Source: a bacterium (GTDB lineage: Bacteria > Zhuqueibacterota > Zhuqueibacteria > Oleimicrobiales > Geothermoviventaceae). Taken from it: DNA of 64,000 nucleotides. Position numbers and translations under genes: made by a program. Of this stretch, positions 34,322-43,120 are shown one piece after another (the first letter of the stretch is position 1; every line of letters starts with the position of its first letter). The stretch lies in NCBI GenBank assembly GCA_028275345.1, contig JAPWUV010000002.1:372001-436000 (forward strand). The letters are read 5' to 3'. The notes under the pieces are model-generated. The model made no database searches. It saw only the letters and a list, made by a program, of their open reading frames with translations, and had not been told where the DNA came from.

Positions 34322-36298
34322 GTGAGCAAAGTGCTGACTACCTGCGGCTTCTGCGGGTGCGGTTGTGGCGTCTTCCTGGAAGTGGATGGCGGTAGGATCG
34401 TCGGAGTTGCTCCGGAGAAGGCGCATCCGGTCAGTCGGGGGACGCTCTGTTTCAAGGGATGGAATGGCTTCCGAGCTCTCAACCATCCGGATCGCCTGAC
34501 TCAGCCGCTCGCGCGAAAAAATGGCACCTTTAGCCCCGTCACTTGGGACGAGGCGCTTAGCCGCGTGGCGGAAGGGCTCAGCACCATCGCTCAGAAGTAT
34601 GGCGCAAATGCTGTCGGCGTCGTCGGCTCCACCAAACTGACGAACGAAGAGGCTTACCTGCTCTCCCGTTTGGCCCGGGCTTGTCTGGGCACCAATCACC
34701 TGGACACGGCGGCCCGCCTGACGCATGGTCCAACGCTCTCGGTATTGCCAAAGGTCTGGGGACATTTGGGTCGTACTGCGCGCATCCTGGACATTCGGAC
34801 CAGCGACTTGATTTTCCTCCTTGGGGAAGATCCGAAGGACCAGATGGCCCGAGTCGGAGCCTACGTGCTGCGGGCGGCCAAAGATGGTATCCCATTGGTG
34901 GTGGTGGATCCCAGGAGGAGTGACCTCGCGAGCTTCGCCACAGTGCACCTCCAGGTCCAGCCAGGCACCGACACTCTCTTGTTGCTGGCAGTTCTGCGGG
35001 AGATCATTGCGCGAGGGTTGCACAGTAGCGAGCCGGCCGGCTTCACCGAGCTCAAGACGCTGGCTGAGCCCTTCACGTTGGAACGCGCGACAGCCGAGTG
35101 CCGAGTGGCGGCGGAAGATGTTCGGCGAGTGGCCGACCTCCTTGCGGGGTCAAAGCGACCCATCATCCTTTTTGGGGCCGGACTCACAGGGCATGTGAAT
35201 GGCTCGGCAGCCGTGGCTCTGCTGTATGATCTTCGGCTGCTGCTTGGCGAGGCGTCGGGCGCCTGGCCGGGGCTATTGCCGCTGCACCACTCCTGCAATG
35301 AGCGTGGCGTGTGCGATCTGGGCGTGCTCCCCGACTACCTCCCGGGATACCGTCCGGTGGGCGACGCGGCGGCTCAGTTGGCTTTCGCAAAGGAATGGAG
35401 CGCAGCGTTGCCATCCGTGCACGGGAAGACTCTGGGAGAGATGATCGAGGCGGCGGCGAAGGGCGAGTTGAAGGCCCTGTACGTCATCGGCGAAAATGTG
35501 CTCCGACTCTGGCCGAACAGTGCTGCGGTTCGGAATGCCCTTGAGCGGCTGGAGTTCCTGGCCGTCCAGGATCTTTTCCTCACCGAGACAGCCCAGCTCG
35601 CACACGTGGTCCTCCCGGCGGCGGGATACGCCGAGAAGGAAGGAACCTTCACAAATCTGGAAGGGCGTGTACAGGCCGTGCGCAAAGCGGTTGATCCTCC
35701 CGGCGAAGCCAGACCGGATCTCAAGATCTTCGTCGACCTCATGTCCAGACTTGGACACCCCTTAGTTGGCGCGGGCGCGGCGGAGGTTTTTCAAGAAATC
35801 ACCAGGTTAGTTCCGGGATACGGCAAGCTCTCCTGGGATGGGGTTAGCCAGCCGGGTGGCGGATGGGTCGAGCCTGAGCAGGGCGAGCCGTGGAACGAGC
35901 TGCTGGTGCCCCAGCTTCGGGAAAGTCCGGAAAAGCCGGACGGCGAGTTTCCCTTCCTCGGCTTCGTGGGTTCGCCCCCGTTTCATTGGAGGACCGGCAC
36001 AATGGTCGAGCGTTCGCACACTCTGGCGCGTGAGTACCCGGAGCCGGAGGTGTGGGCCAACGCTCAGGACGCTAGGGAGATGGGACTCCGACCCGGGACG
36101 CCGGTGAGGGTGGTCACCCGGCGAGGCTCAATCCAGCGGACCCTGCGGGTGACGAATGACGTCCCTCGCGGCACCCTGTTTGTCCCCATGCATTACCGCA
36201 ATGGGCTCACGAATGAGATTCTTGCGGACGATCTGGAACCGGAATCCAAAGTTCCCGCAATGCGGTGCTTCGCCGGCAAGCTGGAGAAGGTGGGATGA
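34322..36298 (+). CDS. Molybdopterin oxidoreductase, formate dehydrogenase alpha-like, with Thr at the Sec/Cys position
   Basis: 658 residues from the GTG at 34322, with GAGGAGG about seven bases upstream. The N-terminal [4Fe-4S] motif is C8-x2-C11-x3-C15-x27-C43, followed by Lys45 as in formate dehydrogenases. Molybdopterin-binding segments include VVGSTKLTNEEAYLLSRLAR, LIFLLGEDPKDQ and VVVDPRRSDLASF. The C-terminal domain runs from EVWANAQDAREMGLRPGT to FVPMHYRNGLTNEILAD. At the place where formate dehydrogenase has R-V-Sec/Cys-H this protein reads ARLTHGPT, giving Thr134 (codon ACG). Formate oxidation is therefore uncertain; a NuoG-like electron-transfer or altered-substrate role is possible. 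It is the first gene of the operon. Confidence 0.85.
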   Translation: MSKVLTTCGFCGCGCGVFLEVDGGRIVGVAPEKAHPVSRGTLCFKGWNGFRALNHPDRLTQPLARKNGTFSPVTWDEALSRVAEGLSTIAQKYGANAVGVVGSTKLTNEEAYLLSRLARACLGTNHLDTAARLTHGPTLSVLPKVWGHLGRTARILDIRTSDLIFLLGEDPKDQMARVGAYVLRAAKDGIPLVVVDPRRSDLASFATVHLQVQPGTDTLLLLAVLREIIARGLHSSEPAGFTELKTLAEPFTLERATAECRVAAEDVRRVADLLAGSKRPIILFGAGLTGHVNGSAAVALLYDLRLLLGEASGAWPGLLPLHHSCNERGVCDLGVLPDYLPGYRPVGDAAAQLAFAKEWSAALPSVHGKTLGEMIEAAAKGELKALYVIGENVLRLWPNSAAVRNALERLEFLAVQDLFLTETAQLAHVVLPAAGYAEKEGTFTNLEGRVQAVRKAVDPPGEARPDLKIFVDLMSRLGHPLVGAGAAEVFQEITRLVPGYGKLSWDGVSQPGGGWVEPEQGEPWNELLVPQLRESPEKPDGEFPFLGFVGSPPFHWRTGTMVERSHTLAREYPEPEVWANAQDAREMGLRPGTPVRVVTRRGSIQRTLRVTNDVPRGTLFVPMHYRNGLTNEILADDLEPESKVPAMRCFAGKLEKVG

Positions 36299-37377
36299 CG
36301 GTTGGCGATGTCCTGGTGGCTTCGAAGAGGGAGATGCTCGCGGCGCTGGACCGCCTGCGGAGCGGGTGGCACGTGATCGGCCCGACCAAAGGCCCCGACG
36401 GCGAGGTAGTCTTCGACGAGATCCACTCCACGGACCAGCTGTATTTCGACTACGTGAACGAGCTCGATCCCGTCAAGCGATTTCTCGCTCCGCATACTGA
36501 GGAGCTCTTCCGCTTCCGGCTGGACGGCGTTCCGCGACTGGAGGCTCCCGAACCGCCGCCCAAGCAAATCCTGTTTGGCATCCGCTCATGCGACGTGAAA
36601 GGGATTCAGCATTGGGACAAGTTCTACAGTGGCAAGTTCACGGACGATTTGTACTTCGCGCGGCGGGATCGGACGGTCTTGATCAGCTTGGCTTGCAACA
36701 AGCCGCTGGAAACTTGCTTCTGCATCTGCACCGATACGGGTCCCTTCCTCAAAGAGGGCTTCGATGTACAGCTCACCGATCTCGGCGAGAGCTATCTGGT
36801 GGAGATCGGGACGGAGAAGGGACAAGCCGTGCTCGAAGAGGGCCAATTGCGGGCGACCCGCGCCGGGGAGGCCGACCTGAAGAAGCGCGACGAACTAATG
36901 CGGCAGTGCGACGCGCAGTTTCAGACCACGGCGTACATGGCCAAAGGAATCATCCAGATGACCAACGGGCGGGTGAAGCCCGAGCTGTGGGAAGAGATGG
37001 GACGTGAGTGCTTCAGTTGCGGGGCGTGCACTCACCTCTGCCCAATGTGTACCTGCTTCGACGTCCAGGACTTCATGGTCGATGCAACGTGCGGGGTTCG
37101 CCAGCGGTGCTGGGATTCCTGCCAGTACGCAGGCTACAGCCGTGAGACGTCCGGGCACAATCCCCGCGCGGCCACAGCCAGACGGATTGAGCGGCGCTTC
37201 TACCACAAGCTGAGCTTCCAGTACATGAAACAGGATGGACACCACGGCTGCGTCGGATGCGGCCGTTGCATCATTGCCTGTGAGGCGATCGGGCTTCTGG
37301 ACCTTCCGGCGGTCTTGAAGCGGCTCCGCCGCGAAGGCCAGCCGGCCGAGCCAATTCGGGTTCCGCCGGAGACATGA
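36295..37377 (+). CDS. Iron-sulfur subunit, sulfhydrogenase beta (HydB)/AsrA-like
   Basis: 360 residues from the ATG at 36295, which overlaps the previous stop (ATGA). The N-terminal two-thirds match the HydB/AsrA type (HVIGPTKGPDGEVVFDEI, then FGIRSCDVKGIQHWDKFYSG). The C-terminal third has two [4Fe-4S] motifs: ECFSCGACTHLCPMCTC and GCVGCGRCIIACEA. Such subunits pass electrons between a flavin subunit and other Fe-S partners. The next gene encodes the matching flavin subunit. In this operon the pair stands next to a molybdoprotein rather than to a HydDA hydrogenase. Confidence 0.9.
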   Translation: MTVGDVLVASKREMLAALDRLRSGWHVIGPTKGPDGEVVFDEIHSTDQLYFDYVNELDPVKRFLAPHTEELFRFRLDGVPRLEAPEPPPKQILFGIRSCDVKGIQHWDKFYSGKFTDDLYFARRDRTVLISLACNKPLETCFCICTDTGPFLKEGFDVQLTDLGESYLVEIGTEKGQAVLEEGQLRATRAGEADLKKRDELMRQCDAQFQTTAYMAKGIIQMTNGRVKPELWEEMGRECFSCGACTHLCPMCTCFDVQDFMVDATCGVRQRCWDSCQYAGYSRETSGHNPRAATARRIERRFYHKLSFQYMKQDGHHGCVGCGRCIIACEAIGLLDLPAVLKRLRREGQPAEPIRVPPET

Positions 37378-37384
37378 CTCTGGG

Positions 37385-38230
37385 ATGGAGGCCGAGGTGA
37401 GCGGACGGAATTTATACATGCCGCAGTTGGCGACCATCGTGCGGATCACCGAGGAAACCCACGATACCAAGACCTTCACGCTCCGTTTCGTGGACGACGA
37501 GTACCGGCGGCAATTCTCCTTCCGGTCGGGGCAGTTCGTGGAGGTAAGCGTCTTCGGGGCGGGAGAGGCTCCCTTCGGGTTCGCCTCGAACCCCAACCGG
37601 AAAGAGGATTTCGACATCACGGTGCGGGCGGTCGGTCGAGTGACGCGGGCCCTGCATCAGAAAAGGGAGGGGGATGTCGTCGGGGTACGAGGTCCCCTCG
37701 GAAACCATTTCCCGTTCGAGGAGGTGTTTGGTTACGACATCCTCATCGTCGGGGGAGGAATCGGTCTGCCGCCTCTCCGTTCGCTCATCGAACCGATGCT
37801 GGATGCTCGGGAGAGATTCGGCCGCATCCTCATCCTCTACGGTGCCCGAACCCCTGCGGATCGGGTCTACAAGTACCTGCTGGACCAATGGGGGAAGCGC
37901 CAGGACATCGAATTCCTTCAGACGGTGGACGTGGGGGATGAGACATGGACGGGCCACGTCGGTGTGGTGACCACATTGTTCGACAAGATCCAGGTGGATC
38001 CGGCGCGGACGGTGGCTTTCACCTGCGGTCCCCCGATCATGATCAAGTTTGTGATCCAGGGTTTGCTGGCCATGGGCTTCGACCCCGATCACATCATTTC
38101 GACCCTGGAGCGCTACATGAAGTGCGGAGTGGGAAAGTGCGGCCACTGCGCCATCAATCACAAGTACGTTTGCACAGACGGCCCCGTTTTCAGCTTCAAG
38201 CAGATGCAGGCTTTCACAGAGCCACTGTGA
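37385..38230 (+). CDS. FAD/NAD(P)-binding electron-transfer subunit, HydG/AsrB-like
   Basis: 281 residues. The ferredoxin-reductase fold is clear: FAD site (FRSGQFVEVSVFGAGEAPFG), NAD(P) site (ILIVGGGIGLPPLRSLIEPM) and nucleotide-binding end (TVAFTCGPPIMIKFVIQGLL). The C-terminal cysteines CGVGKCGHCAINHKYVC bind a [2Fe-2S] cluster, as in sulfhydrogenase gamma and dihydroorotate dehydrogenase electron-transfer subunits. It probably couples NAD(P)H to the Fe-S chain. The start could be 37385 (ATG), 37397 (GTG) or 37418 (ATG). It lies seven bases after the HydB-like gene. Confidence 0.9.
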   Translation: MEAEVSGRNLYMPQLATIVRITEETHDTKTFTLRFVDDEYRRQFSFRSGQFVEVSVFGAGEAPFGFASNPNRKEDFDITVRAVGRVTRALHQKREGDVVGVRGPLGNHFPFEEVFGYDILIVGGGIGLPPLRSLIEPMLDARERFGRILILYGARTPADRVYKYLLDQWGKRQDIEFLQTVDVGDETWTGHVGVVTTLFDKIQVDPARTVAFTCGPPIMIKFVIQGLLAMGFDPDHIISTLERYMKCGVGKCGHCAINHKYVCTDGPVFSFKQMQAFTEPL

Positions 38231-38257
38231 CGTACTGATCCGGAGCGAAGGGAAGCT

Positions 38258-39076
38258 ATGTCGAGGAGATTGAGCCTCGTTGTGTTCCTCATGGCAGGTC
38301 TGACGGGAGGATTCTGGTCGTTAGGCTATTCCCAGATGTGCGGGCGCTGTCACGGACTTCCCGGGCTCGCGAGTCCCGATGGGAAACCCGTGCACGTGGA
38401 CACGCTCGTCTACGCGCAGTCCGCCCACGGACGCTTGGAGTGCACCGGTTGTCACCCCGGCAACTGGACTTACCCGCATGTGGAGAAGAATCCCCCCACG
38501 CCTTGCGGGCATTGTCACGAGGCCGAGGAACGGGACTACGCGCTTGGCCTCCACGGACGGGAAGCCGCTGCCGGGAATCCCGATGTTCCGACCTGCACGC
38601 GCTGCCACGGCGTGCACGACATTGCCTCCATGGCGCAACTGGTGGCGGCGCGGCCGGCCATGCAGAATCTCCTCCTCAACAAATGCGTGGAGTGCCACAC
38701 GAATCCCGAGCTAATGCGTAAGTATGGGATTCCTTTGGACCGGTTCCTGACCTACGAGACGACCGCCCACGGTCGCGCCGATCGTTTCGGTTCTGTGGCT
38801 GTAGCTCGGTGCGCTACCTGCCATGGTTCGCACGCCGTCCTTCCGCCGACCGATCCCCGCTCGCCGGTGAACCCACAGAACCTCGCGGCGACCTGCGGCA
38901 AGTGTCATGACGACGCCGCTCAGTTCGTCGGTCGGAGGTACCATGTGGCCTCGGAGGCGCGCCCGAGCCTGCAAGCCTACACGCGAATGCTTTCTTCCTT
39001 CTACGCGCTGCTTCTCTTTTTCGGGGCGGTTGCGACGGTGCTCATGGTTGTGGTGGTCTTGCGCAAAGAGGAATGA
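38258..39076 (+). CDS. Seven-heme membrane-anchored c-type cytochrome
   Basis: 272 residues. An N-terminal signal or anchor (LSLVVFLMAGLTGGFW) precedes seven CxxCH motifs: CGRCH (Cys28), CTGCH, CGHCH, CTRCH, CVECH, CATCH and CGKCH. A C-terminal transmembrane helix (YALLLFFGAVATVLMVVVVL) ends in a cytoplasmic RKEE. The hemes face the periplasm. The cytochrome overlaps the maturation protease gene by four bases and is thus embedded in the hydrogenase operon. It may link the membrane complex to periplasmic or extracellular electron acceptors, which is inference. No cytochrome maturation genes are in the window. Confidence 0.9.
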   Translation: MSRRLSLVVFLMAGLTGGFWSLGYSQMCGRCHGLPGLASPDGKPVHVDTLVYAQSAHGRLECTGCHPGNWTYPHVEKNPPTPCGHCHEAEERDYALGLHGREAAAGNPDVPTCTRCHGVHDIASMAQLVAARPAMQNLLLNKCVECHTNPELMRKYGIPLDRFLTYETTAHGRADRFGSVAVARCATCHGSHAVLPPTDPRSPVNPQNLAATCGKCHDDAAQFVGRRYHVASEARPSLQAYTRMLSSFYALLLFFGAVATVLMVVVVLRKEE

Positions 39077-39561
39077 GCTCGCTCGGGACAACGTTGCGCA
39101 GGTGGATGGCACGCGAGCCGGCGCTCGTGGTGGGAGTGGGGAACGAGCTGAGAGGGGATGACGCCGTGGGCGCGCAGGTGGCCAAGTCGCTCCGGAACCA
39201 AGGCTTGCCGGCGGTGCTTGTCGGAGATGTTCCGGAAGCGTACACAGACGTGATCCGGACCAGCGGCTGCACGCGAATTCTCTTCGTGGATGCGGTAGAC
39301 ATGGGGGCTGAGCCGGGAGAGACGGCGCTGCTGGAACCCGATCAGCTGGCGGACACACGACACGACACTCACAGACCCTCGCTTGCGCTCGTGATGCAAT
39401 ACCTGGAACAGACGGCCAACTGCGATTGCCTCTTGCTGGGCGTTCAGCCGGCACAGGTGGCTTTGGGCCAACCCATGTCGCGTGAGGTTCGCAGGTCGGC
39501 GGAGGTACTCACCGAATTGCTTTGCCGGTTGCTAAGCAAACGACAGAGGGCCAGGTGGTGA
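39073..39561 (+). CDS. Hydrogenase maturation endopeptidase (HycI/HyaD family)
   Basis: 162 residues starting at the ATG at 39073, which overlaps the cytochrome stop. Family motifs: VVGVGNELRGDDAVGAQVAK, RILFVDAVDMGAEPGE and a later DTHRPSLALVMQYLE that supplies the nickel-sensing His. These proteases check nickel insertion and remove the C-terminal extension of the large subunit. The target is probably the large subunit in this operon, whose DPCFSC motif is followed by a 34-residue tail. Its gene ends at 39561, overlapping the next start (TGATG). Confidence 0.88.
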   Translation: MSSLGTTLRRWMAREPALVVGVGNELRGDDAVGAQVAKSLRNQGLPAVLVGDVPEAYTDVIRTSGCTRILFVDAVDMGAEPGETALLEPDQLADTRHDTHRPSLALVMQYLEQTANCDCLLLGVQPAQVALGQPMSREVRRSAEVLTELLCRLLSKRQRARW

Positions 39562-41021
39562 TGGACGCATCCGTCTTGATCCTTCTGCTGCTTCCCGTGA
39601 TTGGGGCGATTGGGGCGGGAGTGAGCCGCAATCGGAGAGTTGCCGATGGGGTGGCAGTGCTGTCCGTGGGCATACCTCTGGTGGTTGCCTCCTCTCTGGC
39701 CATGAGGGTTGCCTCGGAGCCGACCACGAGAGTGGCCATAACCCTCCCGTGGCTCCAGTCACTGAAGGTTCCTGGCCTATTTGGCTATTTGCTGGATCCG
39801 CTAGCGATTTTGCTCCTCACCGTGGTCGAGCTGCTCGGCTTCCTGGTGGTGGTCTACTCGACGCGTTACATGGGCCGCGGCAACCGAGAACACCCGACGG
39901 ATGAGGGCAAGCCGCGCCATCATTTCTGGATGCTCCTGTTCATCGCCTCGATGACCGGGGTAGCCATCTCCCCGAATCTCCTGCAGCTCTACGTGTTCTG
40001 GGAAATGACGACGGTGTGTTCCTGGGCGCTGATTTCCCACTACCGCAATGAAGCCTCTCTGCAGGCAGGCTTCAAAGCGGTCTTGATGACCGTGTTCGGA
40101 GGACTCTTCTTCGCCGTGGCGTTGGTTATCCTTTTCGTGAACACCGGGTCTTTCGATTTCGCCGCGCTCGATCGACTTACACCCCAACTTCGGTCGCTGG
40201 TTTTCCTTTTCCTCCTCGTGGCCGCGTGGGCGAAGTCGGCGCAGGTGCCTTTCTACACGTGGCTCCCGGACGCCATGGAGGCCCCCACCACGGTGAGTAT
40301 GTACCTGCATGCCGCGGCAATGGTGAAGGCGGGTGTGTTCCTGATTGCGCGCTTGGCCATCGCCAATTACCACCTGGCCTTCCGCTCGGGGCTCTTGGTA
40401 GCTATCATGGCGGTGGTGACGATGCTCGTCGGCGTGTACATGTTCTTCTTCCAAGATGATCTGAAGAGGCTGCTCGCTTATTCAACGATCACCCACCTCG
40501 CGTACGTCTTGTTCGGCCTCGGGCTCGGGATCTTGGGCTCGCAGACGGGCCTTCTTGGTGGGTTGCTGCATATCGTCAATCACGCGATGGGGAAAGCGGT
40601 GCTATTCCTCTGCGTGGGAGCGATCAGCTATACCACCGGGCTGCGTTCGATCACGGAGCTGCGGGGGCTCAGCTACCGTGCTCCACTGGTATCCATCGCC
40701 TTCTTCATCGGGATGCTGACCATTACGGGAGTGCCGCCCTTTGCAGGCTTCTGGAGCAAGTTCTTCCTCCTCAGCGGGGCCATTAATCTGGGCGGGACTG
40801 TGGGTTGGTTTCTCCTGGTCCCGTTCTTCCTGGAGGCGATTGTTGCGTTCGCATGGTTCCTGCGTGTCGGGCATCATGTCTTCTTCGGGGAGGTTTCGCC
40901 GGCGGCCTCGGCGGCGAAGGATCCCCCGTTGGCCATGAGCCTGGCTCTGATCGTGCTATCCATCATGTGCCTGATAGCGCCGGTGATGGGGCTGCCCATC
41001 ATCAACCTGATTCGATTCTGA
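39561..41021 (+). CDS. Antiporter-like membrane subunit (NuoM/HyfD-like)
   Basis: 486 residues from the ATG at 39561, which overlaps the previous stop. About 14 transmembrane helices carry the proton-antiporter signature: the Glu in LQLYVFWEMTTVCSWALISH, the Lys in AAWAKSAQVPFYTWLPDAM (followed by EAPTTVSMYLHAAAMVKAG) and DDLKRLLAYSTITHLAYVLF. Subunits of this family pump H+ or Na+ in complex I and group 4 hydrogenases. Three such subunits are encoded in this operon, which suggests a large ion-pumping complex like Hyf. Confidence 0.92.
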   Translation: MDASVLILLLLPVIGAIGAGVSRNRRVADGVAVLSVGIPLVVASSLAMRVASEPTTRVAITLPWLQSLKVPGLFGYLLDPLAILLLTVVELLGFLVVVYSTRYMGRGNREHPTDEGKPRHHFWMLLFIASMTGVAISPNLLQLYVFWEMTTVCSWALISHYRNEASLQAGFKAVLMTVFGGLFFAVALVILFVNTGSFDFAALDRLTPQLRSLVFLFLLVAAWAKSAQVPFYTWLPDAMEAPTTVSMYLHAAAMVKAGVFLIARLAIANYHLAFRSGLLVAIMAVVTMLVGVYMFFFQDDLKRLLAYSTITHLAYVLFGLGLGILGSQTGLLGGLLHIVNHAMGKAVLFLCVGAISYTTGLRSITELRGLSYRAPLVSIAFFIGMLTITGVPPFAGFWSKFFLLSGAINLGGTVGWFLLVPFFLEAIVAFAWFLRVGHHVFFGEVSPAASAAKDPPLAMSLALIVLSIMCLIAPVMGLPIINLIRF

Positions 41022-41045
41022 CCATGAGGGACTGAGGAACGGGCT

Positions 41046-43103
41046 ATGGGAGCTCTGACCTGCTACGGTTGGGCCTTGGCGTTTCTGCTCGTCGGCGCCT
41101 TAGTGACCTTCTTCGCGGGTCTACGGACGCGCAGGCTCGGAGGTCTGGCCCTCATGTTCGCTATTCCTGGCTGCGGTCTGGCGCTCCTGGCCGCGGTCAG
41201 CGTCTTCCTGCGCGGTACCGTCAGCACTGATCCGCTGTTCACGGTTCCGGGCATTGGCGCGGTTTTGCTCGTACGGCTGGATCCGCTCAGCGCCTTTTTC
41301 CTGGCGATCATTTCGGTCGTATGCTTTCTCGCGATTCTCTACTCCTACCGGTACATGGACATCCCATGGTTCGCCGATCTGTCGCTGGCTGGCTACTATG
41401 CCCCCTTCCTTCTGTTTACTTGCGCGACCATGACCGTGGTTGGCATGGTGGATATGTTCTTCTTCTTCATCGCGTGGGAGTTCATGACCCTTTCTTCCTA
41501 CGCCTTGGTGATCTTCGATCGCAAACGGAAGGAACGACTGCGGGCAGGCTTCAAGTACTTCCTCATCATGCACATTGCAACCGGGCTAATGTTTCTCGGA
41601 GCGCTGGTAATTTACTCCTTTGGGAAGTCCTTCACCTTTGACGGACTGCGGGTTACTCTCCAGGCCATGATGGAGACACATCCCGCGACCGTCCATTTCG
41701 CGCTGATTTGCTTCTTCTTGGGCTTTGCCACGAAAGCCGGTGTGTTGCCGTTCGGCGACTGGCTCCCGGATGCGTATCCCGCAGCCCCCAGTCCAGCTGC
41801 CGCGGCTTTCTCCGGGACCATGTCCAAACTGGGGGTCTACGGCTTGGTCCGAGTATTCTACGAGATCCTGCCAGCAAGTAACTACTCGCGGACCTACGGG
41901 CTGGTCATCGCCCTCTTCGGCACGCTGAGCATCTTCGTGGGCACGATGACGGCGATGATGCAGGAGGACTCGAAGCGGCTGCTCAGCTTCCACGTCATCG
42001 GCCAGGTTGGGTACATGCTTCTCGGTGTGGGGTTGGGCGTGTACTTCCTCCCGAAGGAGCCGAACCTAGCGCTAGTCGCTCTTGCGGCTGGTCTTTTCCA
42101 CCTCCTCAACAATGCGATCTACAAGTCGAGTCTCTTTTTGAATGCCGGCTCTATCTTCTACAAGGCGGGGACGCGGAATCTCAACGAGATCGGCGGGCTT
42201 TCCCGACTCATGCCTGTGACCGCAGCCACAGCGGTGGTTGCTTCCCTCAGCATCGCTGGGATCCCGCCCTTCAACGGGTTTTCCAGTAAATGGCTCCTTT
42301 ACGAGTGCTCCGTGTTCGGTGGGGCGCGGATGCCCATTTTCATGGGGCTGGGGATCATCGCCATCTTCATATCCGCCGTGACCCTGGCCTCGTTCTTGAA
42401 GTTCTTCGGTGCGAGCTTCTTCGGCAAGTTCAGGATCCCACAAGCACAGGCCGCAAAGGGCGACGTCCCGGCTTCGATGCAGGTGCCGCAGTTGGTCCTT
42501 TCGGGATTGTGCGTGTTCCTGGGTTTGGCGCCTCTTTTGCCCTTGAGGCTGCTTTACACAAGTCTTCTGGACATCCGGCCGCAGCTTGGGGTGGCGGGCT
42601 TCGCGGAGCTTTTCTCCGGGTCGGTTTCTTCGATTCGATTGTCCTTCGGCGACGGGGTGGTCGCAACGTGGAATCCGGCGTGGATTGCGCTTGCCCTCCT
42701 GGGATTCTGCCTCCTGGCGTGGGGCATCATGCGGTCCGGCGGAGCATCGCGACGGACAGTTCCCTCCTGGTACTGCGGCGAGCCCCACTCGGATCACGAG
42801 ACGCATTTCCCGGCTCATGGTTTCTACCAGCCCTTCAAGCAGTTTTTCCGTGTCCGCATTGGGAAGTACGAATGGGAGGGAGTGTACCTCTCGTTCAAGT
42901 ATCCGTCCATCCGCCTGCGCGAAGATAATTGGCTGACGCGATTGGTCAGCGTGGACCGCTGGTTCTTCTATCCGGTGGTGAGGGGGTTCTATCGGCTTCT
43001 GGTGTGGTTCTCGGGTTCCCATGTGGGCATTCCGCATGTGTACCTGACTTGGGCCATCGTGGGTGTGCTGGCGGCCATTGCTCTGGTGTTCAGCTTGCAC
43101 TGA
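41046..43103 (+). CDS. hyfB: Antiporter-like membrane subunit (HyfB/HycC-like, NuoL family)
   Basis: 685 residues. The conserved core includes FFFFIAWEFMTLSSYALVIF, GFATKAGVLPFGDWLPDAYP and QEDSKRLLSFHVIGQVGYML. After the antiporter core a C-terminal extension contains WYCGEPHSDHETHFPAHGFY and QPFKQFF, as in HycC and HyfB of formate hydrogenlyase complexes. The size matches HyfB (about 670 residues). It starts 24 bases after the previous gene and lies directly upstream of the catalytic large subunit. Confidence 0.92.
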   Translation: MGALTCYGWALAFLLVGALVTFFAGLRTRRLGGLALMFAIPGCGLALLAAVSVFLRGTVSTDPLFTVPGIGAVLLVRLDPLSAFFLAIISVVCFLAILYSYRYMDIPWFADLSLAGYYAPFLLFTCATMTVVGMVDMFFFFIAWEFMTLSSYALVIFDRKRKERLRAGFKYFLIMHIATGLMFLGALVIYSFGKSFTFDGLRVTLQAMMETHPATVHFALICFFLGFATKAGVLPFGDWLPDAYPAAPSPAAAAFSGTMSKLGVYGLVRVFYEILPASNYSRTYGLVIALFGTLSIFVGTMTAMMQEDSKRLLSFHVIGQVGYMLLGVGLGVYFLPKEPNLALVALAAGLFHLLNNAIYKSSLFLNAGSIFYKAGTRNLNEIGGLSRLMPVTAATAVVASLSIAGIPPFNGFSSKWLLYECSVFGGARMPIFMGLGIIAIFISAVTLASFLKFFGASFFGKFRIPQAQAAKGDVPASMQVPQLVLSGLCVFLGLAPLLPLRLLYTSLLDIRPQLGVAGFAELFSGSVSSIRLSFGDGVVATWNPAWIALALLGFCLLAWGIMRSGGASRRTVPSWYCGEPHSDHETHFPAHGFYQPFKQFFRVRIGKYEWEGVYLSFKYPSIRLREDNWLTRLVSVDRWFFYPVVRGFYRLLVWFSGSHVGIPHVYLTWAIVGVLAAIALVFSLH

Positions 43104-43120
43104 AGAAGCGAGGAGCGGTC

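Noticed and set aside
42929-43120. Upstream extension of the hydrogenase large-subunit frame
   Set aside because: It lies within the end of the hyfB-like gene, while the ATG at 43121 has a good GAGGAG site and starts the NuoC-like domain properly.
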